Below are positions 46,101 to 60,980 of a stretch of 64,000 bases of DNA, piece after piece. The notes under the pieces are model-generated. The model had not been told where the DNA came from and ran no database searches. It saw only the letters and a list, made by a program, of their open reading frames with translations. The translations under genes were made by a program, and so were the position numbers. The stretch lies in contig NC_077227.1 in NCBI RefSeq assembly GCF_027887165.1, positions 445,350,895 to 445,414,894 of the forward strand, in the 5' to 3' direction. The DNA is from Monodelphis domestica (taxonomy: Eukaryota; Chordata; Mammalia; Didelphimorphia; Didelphidae). Numbering within the stretch: the first letter of the stretch is position 1; each line of letters begins with the position of its first letter.

Positions 46101-47329
46101 CCAAATAGACATGTATCTCATTCCCTCATCTCCTCCCAAATGACAAGGAAATTCATGAAGATCACAGAATTGAAAAGGGCTTAGAGATCACCTGGTCCAA
46201 TCTGCTCATTTTGCAGATGAGGAAACAGGCTCAAAGATGTGTGAAGTGACTTGGCCAACAGCACACAGCTATAGCATACTGAGGATTAGAACACAGATCT
46301 TTGGACTCCAAACCTAGGTCTCACCTCATGGAATAGTTTTCCTACTGCTGATAAGAATTTTATGGAAAGGGGCTACTGGATAGTTCTTGGGTCTTCCAGA
46401 AAGTAGAAAATATTCACCATCAGAAAACATAGGAAGCAATAACTAAGATTTAAGGTTGGCCATTTTGAACCAAGAATAAATGAATGGATGATTTGATCTC
46501 CTTTCCTACATACTTCTGGCTATTATTAAGAGATTGTCCTTTTCTATCTCTGCTCTCCTTTGGACCCTGTCCAAATCAGGCCACACCCATGGAATATAAT
46601 TCAATTCAATGCCACAAGCACTTACTGAACGCTGCTTGCTACCTGAATAGAACTGTGTTACGTATTAAAGGGAGAGAGAAGGAAAGTTTTAAAAACAACA
46701 GCTCACAAATACACAGCCCTTTAAGTTTTATGGGACACTTTCCTCACAACAACTCTATGAAGCAAGTACTATAGGGGTTATTCCTCCTAGTTTACTGATG
46801 AGAAAAATGAAGTTCATAATGACCCCATGATTTGCCCACGGTCATGCGGCTAGCAAGCCTCAAAGCTGAGTCTCTCTGATTCTAAGACCAGTGGTCTTCC
46901 CACTACTGAATCTAAGCTAAGATTTCTGCCTGCAAAGGGACTCACAGAGACAACTGCAGAGACAAGTTGCATGTGCAAGGCACAATGATGAAACAATACA
47001 GGCCAATATGGTAGCAAGGGCTAGACAAAGAGTAACAAAGCCGAAAGTGTACAGTCCACGTGGTCTGCAAACAGGATGTCCATGTTTTGAAGAGATGGTC
47101 CCCAAGCCCTCATTTCTCTGGCCTATCACCTACTTCTTCATCTGGAGAAACCAGACAAGCAGTGCAGTCCAATGCCTGTAGCTGACTGATGCGACTTGAC
47201 ACTGTGCCTGCAAAGAGGAAAAATCCTTTCCCTCCACGGCGGCCCTGGGAACACCTGTGCTTGCAAGGACCTGGCAGGTACCCTGCTCTCTCCCCATCTG
47301 AACAGTTCGCGGGTTGCTTGTTAGATCCC
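43200..47329. repeat. Last-intron segment with a repeat-poor left half
   Basis: From 43200 to 44270 several overlapping frames up to 182 codons exist on both strands, but none shows a domain or codon-level support. Then MIR copies at 44275-44410 (-), 44810-44900 (+), 46145-46320 (-) and 46690-46900 (-, agtttactgatgagaaaaat), and an A-tailed SINE (separate entry). Confidence 0.5.
44463..44645 (+). mobile_element. Diverged A-tailed marsupial SINE
   Basis: gggagcaccaaggtagcact, gtcgagaggacctaggttca, acttcctagctgggtgatcc, and an A tail at about 44635-44645. Confidence 0.78.
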
Positions 47330-47450
47330 TAGCTTTGCTTTTAATCAATTGTAATCATTTAGCAGGAAACAGTATGATTAACCGCACACAAGCAAACAGC
47401 ATGAATTAATCCTTTAAATACAAATGCTCTGCTGGTTGGTGCTGGTTCCT
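47330..47450. promoter_or_regulatory. Candidate conserved intronic element with RUNX-like site
   Basis: Repeat-free AT-rich: gcttttaatcaattgtaatc, tatgattaaccgcacacaag and atgaattaatcctttaaata. AACCGCA at 47380-47386 is a strong RUNX-type word among homeobox-like words. Confidence 0.4.
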
Positions 47451-48639
47451 TTGAACACAAGTAGTTGAGAGATGCACGCGCATACACACACGTGGAAACC
47501 ATGTTCCCAGTTTCCCCCCTCCCCAGAGGTCTCAGAGATGCCTCTTCCAGTGGGTCCATCCTGGAGAAGAGGAAGATGAGGTTTGGATCAGGGAACATGG
47601 AATAACCTCACTCTGGGACTACAATGTCAAAGATTCTCAAACTGTTGGATTTAGAATTAGGAGGAATCTCCGAGTGATGGTGTAGTTCAACACCCTCCAC
47701 TTTGCAAATGAGGAAACTAAAACTCGGAGAAAGGAGGGGGCTTGCCCAAGTTCACAGAAGTACCAAGTAGGAGAGCTGACTCGGAGCCTGATTTTTCCTT
47801 TTTCTGAGTCCAAATCCAGTGCACCATGCAACTCTAGTCCAATGATGGAAATAGCTCTCTGTTCGCTGCACAAACCCCAGCTACAAGTAACAATAGGAAA
47901 CCATCATAAATGTCCATTCCCACTATTTAATTCCCTTGAGGTGTAAAACTGCCAGAAGTTATAACTGGAAAAGTTTCCAAAGCTAAGCTGTGCCCATTAA
48001 TTCAACTCAACAGACACTGATGAGGTGACATTAATGACCTTCTCCCTTCTCCCCAATACTTTGTAACGTCTGTCTTGTTCACATCCGTGCTTCAATACTA
48101 AGACAGCTGGGAGAAGTAAACATTTGGGAGCTACATTAAACTTAGGCCATTGCACAAAGGAACCCTGGGGTCCCACACCCCCAATAGCTTCTTGGTCTCA
48201 TTGCAGGAGCAATCCCAATTCTCCTGACTTTCAAGATTCCATATGTTCATGAACCCTAGTTTGTCCCTATTGCCCAAAGTAAGGAATAGTGGAACTAGAT
48301 GGCATTTTAGAAATTGTAAGCCAACTCCTTCTTTTTTTATAGATGAGGAAATTGAGGCCAGCAAAGAGAAGTGATGCTCAAGGAAACAGAGGAAGAACTT
48401 GGTGGAGCCTAGAAGTCTTCTGAGTCCAAGACCAGTATTGTTGGCTTGTTTGTTTGTTTGGATTTCTTCTCTCCTCCCATCAGGATTGTATTGTATCCGC
48501 TGGTTAAACATGGCCTCAAGTTATGTGATGGAGAAGAAAAGCTCGGTCTCACAATAAGGTCAAACCATGTAACTAGTCTAAGAGCACAGTATACAAGTCC
48601 CCATACTGGTTCACAGTTAAATATCACACTCGGATTTTC
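47451..48639. repeat. MIR fragments and short repeat-free patch
   Basis: MIR copies at 47640-47830 (-, tttgcaaatgaggaaactaa) and 48285-48430 (-, tatagatgaggaaattgagg). The interval 47985-48060 (cccattaattcaactcaaca, gtgacattaatgacct) may be a further small conserved element. Confidence 0.55.
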
Positions 48640-48900
48640 ACTGTGTTAGAAAATCCTTGCATAATGATCAGCAGCATAACGACTATGAAAACCTAAATGC
48701 CTACAAAATCCTCCTCTCCAAAGCTGGAAAATTACAATTCAAGTTACTTAATGAAAGCCGTTATTTGCATAGATTTGGCTATGCAACAGCACTTCCACAT
48801 TTAAACGCTCTGTAATTAAAATCATTAATTGCAGAAAATAGTGGCTCGTTAAGGCTATAATTTAGCAAGGTTTTCGGCATTTGAGGATTTGATTTAAAAG
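48640..48900. promoter_or_regulatory. Strong candidate conserved intronic element with octamer dyad
   Basis: About 260 bp, SINE-free and AT-rich. ATTTGCAT (POU octamer) at 48763-48770 overlaps a perfect 8-bp inverted repeat, TTGCATAG (48765-48772) and CTATGCAA (48779-48786), separated by 6 bp. Further words: gtaattaaaatcattaattg, gctataatttagcaagg and gatttgatttaaaagg. It lies 1.5 kb into the last intron from the penultimate exon donor. Confidence 0.5.
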
Positions 48901-53456
<4,556 letters not shown>

Positions 53457-53588
53457 CTGTAAAGCAAACGGGGCATTTGAACGTGCCTCCCATTCCCTCG
53501 AAGCTGTGCTCGATCAGGTGACAAAGAAGCTTGGCCGGAGAGTCAAACATCTGGTTACACAGCTTGCATTCGTGATTGATGCCTTCCT
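53457..53588 (-). CDS. ZNF521: ZNF521 internal coding exon (third-last): one C2H2 finger plus start of the next
   Basis: A 132-bp exon read on the minus strand. The acceptor is ...ccttgcag at 53594-53589 and the donor is ACAG|gtaagg, with the last exon base at 53457. It enters in phase 1 (the G of a GAG codon comes from the upstream exon) and leaves in phase 1. It encodes [19 protein letters not shown] then [20 protein letters not shown] and VCFT. This is one complete C2H2 finger (C-x2-C-x12-H-x3-H) and the first cysteine pair of the next (CPVC). ZNF521 is a nuclear protein with about 30 zinc fingers that acts as a transcriptional co-regulator in stem and progenitor cells; that is family knowledge. 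The acceptor has a weak pyrimidine tract, so splicing may lean on exonic signals. The close paralogue ZNF423 is the alternative. The NQMF wording here and the C-terminus of the last exon favour ZNF521. Confidence 0.93.
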
Positions 53589-54035
53589 CTGCAAGGTTCA
53601 AATGATACAACTTGTTAGTGACACAGCAGATTAGCGTCTGGAAGGCAGGAGGCTGTGAGGCACGGCTTCCCCTACAATCCACCTAGGCAACGGCTCTTGC
53701 ACCCCCCTCCCTGCAGCCCCTGCGCCACCCAGCCCAAGCCTGACGCGAAACACTGGCTGTAGGACTGGACACGGTTTGGGTCTCGATGGCCATTGTTCTC
53801 AGTGCCTCATGCCTAGTTCTTAGCACTGCATTTTAGGAGGCACCCTGGAACCGTCCTGAAAAGGTGGTGACAAGGAGATCCAGAGCGTGGAATGAGAGTG
53901 TGCGAAACATCTAAGCATCTCCGGCTTGTAGGATGCGGGTCAGGGCAGGGCCATGAGCTCTGTCTTCTGAGATGAAGGCATTAACCAACGAAAGAATCAG
54001 GAAAAATTTCTTGTACAAAGTGGCACAGAAGATAT

Positions 54036-54210
54036 GGTCAGCTAGGTAACTCAGTGGATAAAGAGCCAGGTCTGGAGACAGGAGGTCTTGGATTCAAATG
54101 TGTGACCCTGGGCAAGTCACTTAACCTCTACTGCCTAGCCTTTATCACTCTTCTACCTTGGAACGGACACCTATAAATTCTAAGGCAGAGAGTGAGGGTT
54201 AAAAAAAAAA
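54036..54210 (+). mobile_element. A-tailed marsupial SINE, internally deleted
   Basis: cagctaggtaactcagtgga, ctggagacaggaggtcttgg, then directly gtgtgaccctgggcaagtca (the usual catctggcctcagacacttc part is missing), ending in a 10-A tail. Confidence 0.85.
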
Positions 54211-54305
54211 GGTGAACCCTAAAGGGGTTCCAAAATTTGGATGAAAAAGGGAAAAGATTCCAGGCAATTACAAGGATAGTCAGTGCAAAAGTATGGGCAT
54301 TGAGA

Positions 54306-54738
54306 GAAGGAAGGAAGGAAGGAAGGAAGGAAGGAAGGAAGGAAGGAAGGAAGGAAGGAAGGAAGGAAGGAAGGAAGGAAGGAAGGAAGGAAGGAAGGAA
54401 GGAAGGAAGGAAGGAAGGAAGGAAGGAAGGAAGGAAGGAAGGAAGGAAGGAAGGAAGGAGGGAAGGAGGGAAGGAGGGAAGGAGGGAAGGAGGGAAGGAG
54501 GGAAGGAGGGAAGGAGGGAAGGAGGGAAGGAGGGAAGGAGGGAGGGAAGGAAGGAAGGAAGGAAGGAAGGAAGGAAGGAAGGAAGGAAGGAAGGAAGGAA
54601 GGAAGGAAGGAAGGAAGGAAGGAAGGAAGGAAGGAAGGAAGGAAGGAAGGAAGGAAGGAAGGAAGGAAGGAAGGAAGGAAGGAAGGAAGGAAGGAAGGAA
54701 GGAAGGAAGGAAGGAAGGAAGGAAGGAAGGAAGGAAGG
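54306..54738. repeat. (GGAA)n microsatellite with internal (GGAGGGAA)n block
   Basis: 433 bp of uninterrupted purine on the plus strand. GGAA units run from 54306 to about 54456, an 8-bp GGAGGGAA block to about 54548, then GGAA again to 54738. The 149- and 176-codon EGRK/KEGR frames across it are repeat artefacts. It sits about 720 bp upstream, on the gene strand, of the third-last ZNF521 exon. Confidence 0.97.
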
Positions 54739-54756
54739 TTAATGAAGATTTTTCTA

Positions 54757-54954
54757 GTGGCAGTTAGGTACCTGAGTAGATAGAGAACCAGGCTTGGACA
54801 TGCGAGATCCTGGATTCAAATCTAGCCCCAGACACTTCTAGCTGTATAATCCTGGGCAAGTAACTTAACCCCCAATTGCCTAGCTTTTACCACTTTTCTA
54901 CCTTGGAAACAATAATTTCTATCAATTCTAAGACAGAAAGTAGGGTTGTTTTTT
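54757..54954 (+). mobile_element. A-tailed marsupial SINE
   Basis: cagttaggtacctgagtaga, gagatcctggattcaaatct, ataatcctgggcaagtaact and ctaagacagaaagtagggtt. It begins 18 bp after the GGAA repeat. Confidence 0.85.
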
Positions 54955-55431
54955 TAAGCTTTCTATGCAAAGCACTACTACTGTGGGTGAAAATGGAAAA
55001 TTAAGACAGCACCTGTTCTCAAGGAACATGTTCTAATGTGGGAGATGGCACATATGGAAGATTTTAGCTACAAGGAAGAGGGAAAGATCCCAGGGTTTTA
55101 GGGAATGATAGCAAAGCAGATGTTGCTGCTGCTTCTTATTTAAATGTCATTTCCACTGATAAAATTCTCTCAATTTCTGATGGATCTGAAGAGGGACATG
55201 GTCAGACTTATGCTTTAAGAATATCACTCTGGCAGCTGTGTAAATGGATTGAAGAAAGGAGAGAGGCCAGTGCAAGAGTGAGAACAGAATAAGGACCTAC
55301 ACTAAGGTGGCTATGGTTGGGATGAGGACCAAGTGGACAATGATGCAAAAAAGGAGTTAGAATCAACAAGACTTGGCAACTGATTGGATATGGGGGTGAG
55401 TGAAAGCAGAATGGAAGATTTCTAGAAATCA

Positions 55432-55680
55432 AAAAAGAGGCAGATTTCACCTCAATACAAAGAAAAACTTCTTCACAAGAGGAGAAGCCTAGAAATGGAA
55501 CAGTCTGTGAATGTATTGAGTTACCTATTCCTGGAGCGACTATAGTAAGGGCTGGGTGGCTCTTTGTCAGGGATCTCAGTAGAGGGGATGGATTTCTGAC
55601 TCAATGTGGATTAGATGAGATACCTGAGGGCTCTTCCAGCCCTGAGATGCTGCTACATGCATGATTTTAGGAGCATAGCT
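55432..55680 (+). mobile_element. CR1/L3-like LINE 3' end
   Basis: gatttcacctcaatacaaag, aaaaacttcttcacaagagg, tggaacagtctgtgaatgta, gctctttgtcagggatctca and gggctcttccagccctgaga follow the CR1/L3 3'-terminal order. Confidence 0.7.
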
Positions 55681-56999
55681 AAGTCATCATCTTATGACCT
55701 GAATGCATTGCCTCTTAAATGCATTAAAGGAGAATGGCCAGTGGTACAGATGATCCCAAACCACAGATGGTCCAAGAGATATTTACATTTAACTCTGAAA
55801 TGCTTTTTGTGATTGACTGATTAACAGAACTGACCTACCTGAAAACAGATGGTTTAGGCTAATATTAAAACAAGAGGGTATTGCATTTGTAATCAGAAGA
55901 CACATTTTATATAATTCCAGCACTGTTGTTTACTAACAGAGTGACATTGGACAAATCATTTCTTTCTGGTCCTCAACTTTCTCATCTGTAAGATATGAGT
56001 ATTCAACTAATGTTGCTTTAGCTCAAAATTTTATGACAATGAGTTTTCAATTACTGAGAAGAGCTCAGTAGTGAACTGGGTGTCAAAGGGAAATTGGGTC
56101 TTAGATTTTTTAAATTTGCCAAAGAAAATTCAGGAGCTCCTTCCTTTTTTGTCTTTGCAGTCTCAGCACTTAGCACAGTGACTGGCATACAGTAAATAGG
56201 AAATAAATGCTTTTTGATTAATTATGATCTCTTACTCTCTACTGAAGGGAGAAAAAAAATCCAGTTATCTATCCAACTTGAGATTTTCTATACCTCAAAT
56301 CTTGGGTAAATAATTTCTCCTTTCTGAGCCTCAGTATTCTTTTCTGTAAAATAAGGTAGTTAAACATGGTAATCTCTAAGGTACTTTCTAGTTTTAGAAT
56401 CTATGAACCCAAATCCTCATTCCAATCACATGCCAACTACCCTTTGTCCTTAAGGTCAAGTAATGGATATCAGTTTCCATTATGAGCAGAGAAAGAGAGA
56501 AATGGTTATGGTGTGTAAGAGTCAAGGACCTGCATTTATTTCTCAGGGTATTCTAACTCTTTTCATGGGAAAATTAGCCCAAACAACAAATAAAAGTAGC
56601 CTGAAATTCCCTGAAAACCCAGAAACCAGGAGTCATCTTGGAAAGAACTGCATTGCTTGCTGGAAGAAAAAAGGACACATCCGATCTGGGATTATAGGGT
56701 CTATTTCTGCATCTCCCAATATCAGGATGAGGATGAGAACTGAAAGAGGCACCAGGTAGGTACCCAACTTCTAGTGTAGGCAGTAACTAAACCATGACAT
56801 ACACAGATACCAGGCGGGCTTGCCCCACATAACACACCGGCTGTAATCTACTGGGTATTTGACATGTCTCAGGAGCTGCTGCAACTAGGACATCTGTGCA
56901 GATCTGAGGTCCAAGTGAAATCTTCATTTAAAAGAAAAAATTTCATTGAAAAGAAAAGTTTCTGTGCCTGAGGCTGCCTTAGTGCCCACATGGGAAGAC

Positions 57000-57025
57000 A
57001 CACACACATACACACACACACACAC
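57000..57025. repeat. Short (CA)n tract
   Basis: cacacacatacacacacacacaca-type run with one interruption. Confidence 0.88.
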
Positions 57026-57945
57026 GCCAGGCTCATTCACACCCCTTCCATTCTTGGGGTGAGGCTGTGTTTTATCTCCATTAGAAAAGTCAACCTTATA
57101 CAAAAGGGGAACTGACAACCACTTAAAGGATAGGGCTTCAGAAGCTCAAGAAGACCCCATTAGCTCAAGATACCTCCAGATATCTATGGGTCAGAAGTCT
57201 GTCCTGGCAAGACCTGAAATTACACTATTATAGATCGGTACCATTCTGTCTTAAAGGCTTCTGGGTCTCTCAGTTAGAAAACATATATTCCCAGAACATT
57301 TTAGGCCATTACCAGACATTAACACCTTAGCCCTAGAGAGCTGTGGGTAGATTGGTTTATCAGATGGCTTTCTAACTAGGACATCTACAAGGGATCAGGA
57401 TGCTCCCCCAGTAATGAGATCTACCAATGGGAAACAACTAGGAGAAAGTGAGTGGTTCAGAGAGGGGAAGAAACACTCCTGATTTCACCACTGAACCTGG
57501 GCCCAGTCCAGATTATGATGATGGGACTGTTGGGGAGTTTAAAGGAAGAGGCATCAGTTAAGATATTGCTTCCCAAACCTCATGCCAACTTCTCCTGGTC
57601 AACCAGCAGCCCCACTATGCTCAAGCTTTGTTCAGTGTTGGAAAAGCAGCAAGAGTTCACAGGATAACTGGCTAGAGCAGGTAAAGACCTCACAGGTAAC
57701 TTATTTAATTTAACCCCTTTATTTCACAAATGAATGGCCTATGGTCCAAAGGGATCAATTAATTTATCCAGAGAAACAGAACTGATATTAAATGCAATTT
57801 AATGACACATCTAGTACTCCTTCCAAGGTACTTTCTACACTACCTCCTTGGGGAGGAGAATAATATGCTATTCCCTGAATGAGGGCCAAATTCATCTTGG
57901 GCTACTTGGGTATTTGGCTGATTTGAAAGCATTTAACTTTTGAAG

Positions 57946-58010
57946 TAGCAGTGGCAGCTGTAGTAGCAGTGGTGGTAGTAGTCGTAGTAGTAGTAGTCGT
58001 AGTAGTAGTC

Positions 58011-58092
<82 letters not shown>

Positions 58093-58093
58093 C

Positions 58094-58127
<34 letters not shown>

Positions 58128-58160
58128 ACAGTGGTGGTGGTAGCAGCAGCAGCAGCAGTC
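57946..58160. repeat. Trinucleotide repeat (TAG)n / (CAG)n
   Basis: Begins with mixed tagcag/tggtag/tcgtag units, passes to a nearly pure TAG run at about 58006-58092, then to cagcagcag units with a gtggtggtg break, ending near 58160. Poly-Val, poly-Leu, poly-Thr and poly-Tyr frames across it are artefacts. Confidence 0.95.
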
Positions 58161-58993
58161 AAGTTTTAGATGTGGCAATTTATACTTAATCATCAGGCCT
58201 TCTAGACCCACAGACAGGTGTGTATGGTGGGTAGGGCATAGAGTTAAGTTATTCTGGATGCAATGCTGCTTTCAACATTTACTTACTAGTCATGGGACTC
58301 AACTTCTCTGTTCTAAATTTAAGTTTCCTCATTTATAAAAAGGGGGAAATATCTACAGTTCACAGAATTGCTGAAGGATTTTATAAATGTTATGCCATGG
58401 CTATTCCAATGGACAAATAACAAACTGATTTTAGCAGACAACACAGAGCAGTGGGCTCTACCCAAAACCTCTCCAAAGGTTATAATAAACAAACGCTTTT
58501 CATCCTTTATCATAGCTGGCTCATCCCACCTCTTTCCTGAAAGTCTTCCCCCACCAGGAGCTTACACCAAACTTCCTTTCTTCTGTTTGTACCACTTAGG
58601 ATGGAAGTCAATCATACGTTGCCTCCCATTGTTATTAAACTGTTTTATGTACTCCCATCTTGTGTCCCCAACAGAACCGGAACTCTTTGAGATGCGTCCT
58701 GTTTCTTCTGACAGGACAGAGTCCCAAGCATGCCAAGGACTGAGCACAAAGAACATTCTCAAGCCACATGATGTGCTAGAAAAAGTAAGAGACCAGTTGT
58801 CAGGAGATCGAGGTTCTAGTTTAAGTTCTACAAATCCATGTGGGGCTTCCCCTTTCTCCACCTCAGTTTCCTCAACTGTCAAATGAGAAGGTTGAACTAG
58901 TTGGTCCCTGCAGTCTCTTCGAGCTCTGCTACTCTACGACTCCATGAGTCTATCCACACTGAATAGAAATCCCTCCTGGGTAATTTTATACGT

Positions 58994-58994
<1 letters not shown>

Positions 58995-59056
<62 letters not shown>

Positions 59057-59070
59057 CTCTCTCTCTCTCT
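58995..59070. repeat. (CA)n followed by (CT)n
   Basis: A CA run to about 59052 followed by tctctctctctctctctc to 59070. Confidence 0.95.
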
Positions 59071-59279
59071 CACTCTCCCCTCCCCACTTGCTCTGCACCC
59101 CACCTAGGTTTCCCATCTCCCCCCTCCATTCCCTGCTGATCTCCAGCCCTGAGCCAGTCCTCAGGGCTGCCACGCTAAACCTAGGAAAGGACGATTTACG
59201 AGGGAAATGCCGAACAGGAGCCCTTACCCACTTTGCTGTGAATGGAGACATGACCGTCTGATGCACAAACACGAAGAGG

Positions 59280-59600
59280 ACAAAGAAAGCCCCTGCAACT
59301 TATAAATCAGAGAAATCATGTCTGACATTCACTTTCCATTCTCTGAGTGCCGGGCTATTCATCAATCCATTCTCCTCTGATTCATACTACCTCCACCAGG
59401 TAAGGAAAACACTAATATTCAGAAATATGCACACGCAAACACCTCTGGAATTAAAAGCTCAGGTACCGGCTGTCTAAATGCCTGTAATTTACATCAGAAC
59501 ACCGTCCAATATCTGCATGTGTCAATATAAGTCTCTGGCTAATTATTACAAGGGCCTCACAGTCAATTAGGTGTTTCCAGTTCTATTTCTTCCCTCTCCT
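59280..59600. promoter_or_regulatory. Candidate conserved intronic element
   Basis: About 320 bp SINE-free: ctattcatcaatccattctc, aacactaatattcagaaata, gaattaaaagctcaggtacc, ctgtaatttacatcag, tctggctaattattacaagg and cagtcaattaggtg. Composition changes sharply after the CT repeat on the left. Confidence 0.45.
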
Positions 59601-60589
59601 CCCAGCCCCTCCATATATTTTTAAAGAGTTAAACCCTAGAAGAGAAACAAAAATAAAATAAACTAAAAATGGGATGAAAAATAATAAAGCGTAATGGGTT
59701 CCTGCGGATCTGGGAATCTCTCCCACTCGAGGCGAGACCTTTTGATTTGCAAATCCACTTCTGAATTATAAGGCCTTCTCCTCACTGGCAGGGGGTTTGG
59801 ATACACTCCCACAGGAGTCCATTATGTGTTTCTCTGTCTATAAAACCATCCAACAAAAAAAGAGAGAGAGGGGGGAGGAAAGGGGGAGTGGAGGTTGGGG
59901 AGGAAAGGAGATGACTACCATGGTTAGCTGAAGAAATGTTTCTTTTTCATGCATATACATCCCCCTCCCCAAACTATGAAAATGCCCAAGGATAGGGCTA
60001 AAATTGCCACCATAATCACTCTCTCCTCACTGGCATTTACAGCCTCTCTCATTCTGAACAGCCACAGATAGCTGCACCTTTAGAGAATAACTTTCTTGAA
60101 TTATATAAGAGCAAACAGCCGCACGGAAGCCACCTCTGAGCCAAGTGACAAAGCTCTGTCTGGGAGACCACACACTCCACTCAGGCGTGGGGCACTGGGC
60201 TTTTGTGAGTGAAAACACACAATCACTCTTCCGATTTCGCTCATTTCTCTCCTCACTACCAGCCCCCCCACCCACTTTTTTCTTCTAGTAACACATGACA
60301 GACATCTGTAAGAGAGACCCACATAACTGACAAATTATACAGCCCCACTCATTTGTAAAATAAAATGCAGATTTCAACTCCTTCCTGGGGTAGATCTCTC
60401 CTGCTCCCACATAAGTGAGGTCTGGCACAGGAAACCGATTGATTTATTATTTGGAGATAGTTGTTTTGTTGGGGTTTTTTTTAAACGACGAACAAACACA
60501 AACCAGCAAATATGATCCCAAGGTTCCTCTCTCTCTCTTCTCCCCCCCACCCCTTCTTCTAGGCTTGAGAATAATAAGCGTTAATTTTA
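59601..60589. other. Intronic, repeat-poor
   Basis: A-rich stretch at 59640-59690 and purine-rich at 59855-59915. Otherwise no recognised family and no coding. Patches such as ggcgagaccttttgatttgc may extend the flanking conserved elements. Confidence 0.4.
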
Positions 60590-60980
60590 CACTACATTTC
60601 TCAAAAAAATAATAGGATGTGCTCTCGCTTAAAACAAGCTGGCCTGCTGGATTCTTTCAGGCTGAAACTGTGTCAACCCAAAAGAGGAGCGGAGTGCTTT
60701 GTGTAAAAGTGTCGTGGGGAGATGATAGTATCCTGTAATGTTCTCAGTACCTACTTTTGTCTCCAAAAGCATTTGATCCCTGGCAGACACATACTTATTT
60801 CCATACTGGTCTTGGGGGAAGCCAGAAGGAATGAGAGCTGATTATCAGAATCCTGAAGGTGAAACCTGGGTGGAACCCGCTGATGTCAAAGGCAGGCATT
60901 TGTATAAATTTGGAGGTACATAATTTACTGCCTGTTAGCGAGGATTAGCGGGTTGCAGTGACCCAAACGGGCTGTGCTGG
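60590..60980. promoter_or_regulatory. Candidate conserved intronic element
   Basis: A SINE-free block with gtgctctcgcttaaaacaag, gctgaaactgtgtcaaccc, gagctgattatcagaatcc, gaggtacataatttactgcc and tgttagcgaggattagcggg. Words for GATA (gattatc) and homeobox factors. Candidate only. Confidence 0.38.

Noticed and set aside
54306-54738. Regular repeat considered as a CRISPR-like or satellite array
   Set aside because: A 4-bp simple repeat without spacers in a vertebrate intron; not a CRISPR array and too short for satellite DNA.
54237-54767. 149- and 176-codon KEGRKEGR frames
   Set aside because: Pure translation of the GGAA microsatellite.
57892-58211. Poly-Leu, poly-Thr, poly-Tyr and poly-Val frames
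   Set aside because: Translation of the TAG/CAG repeat in different frames.
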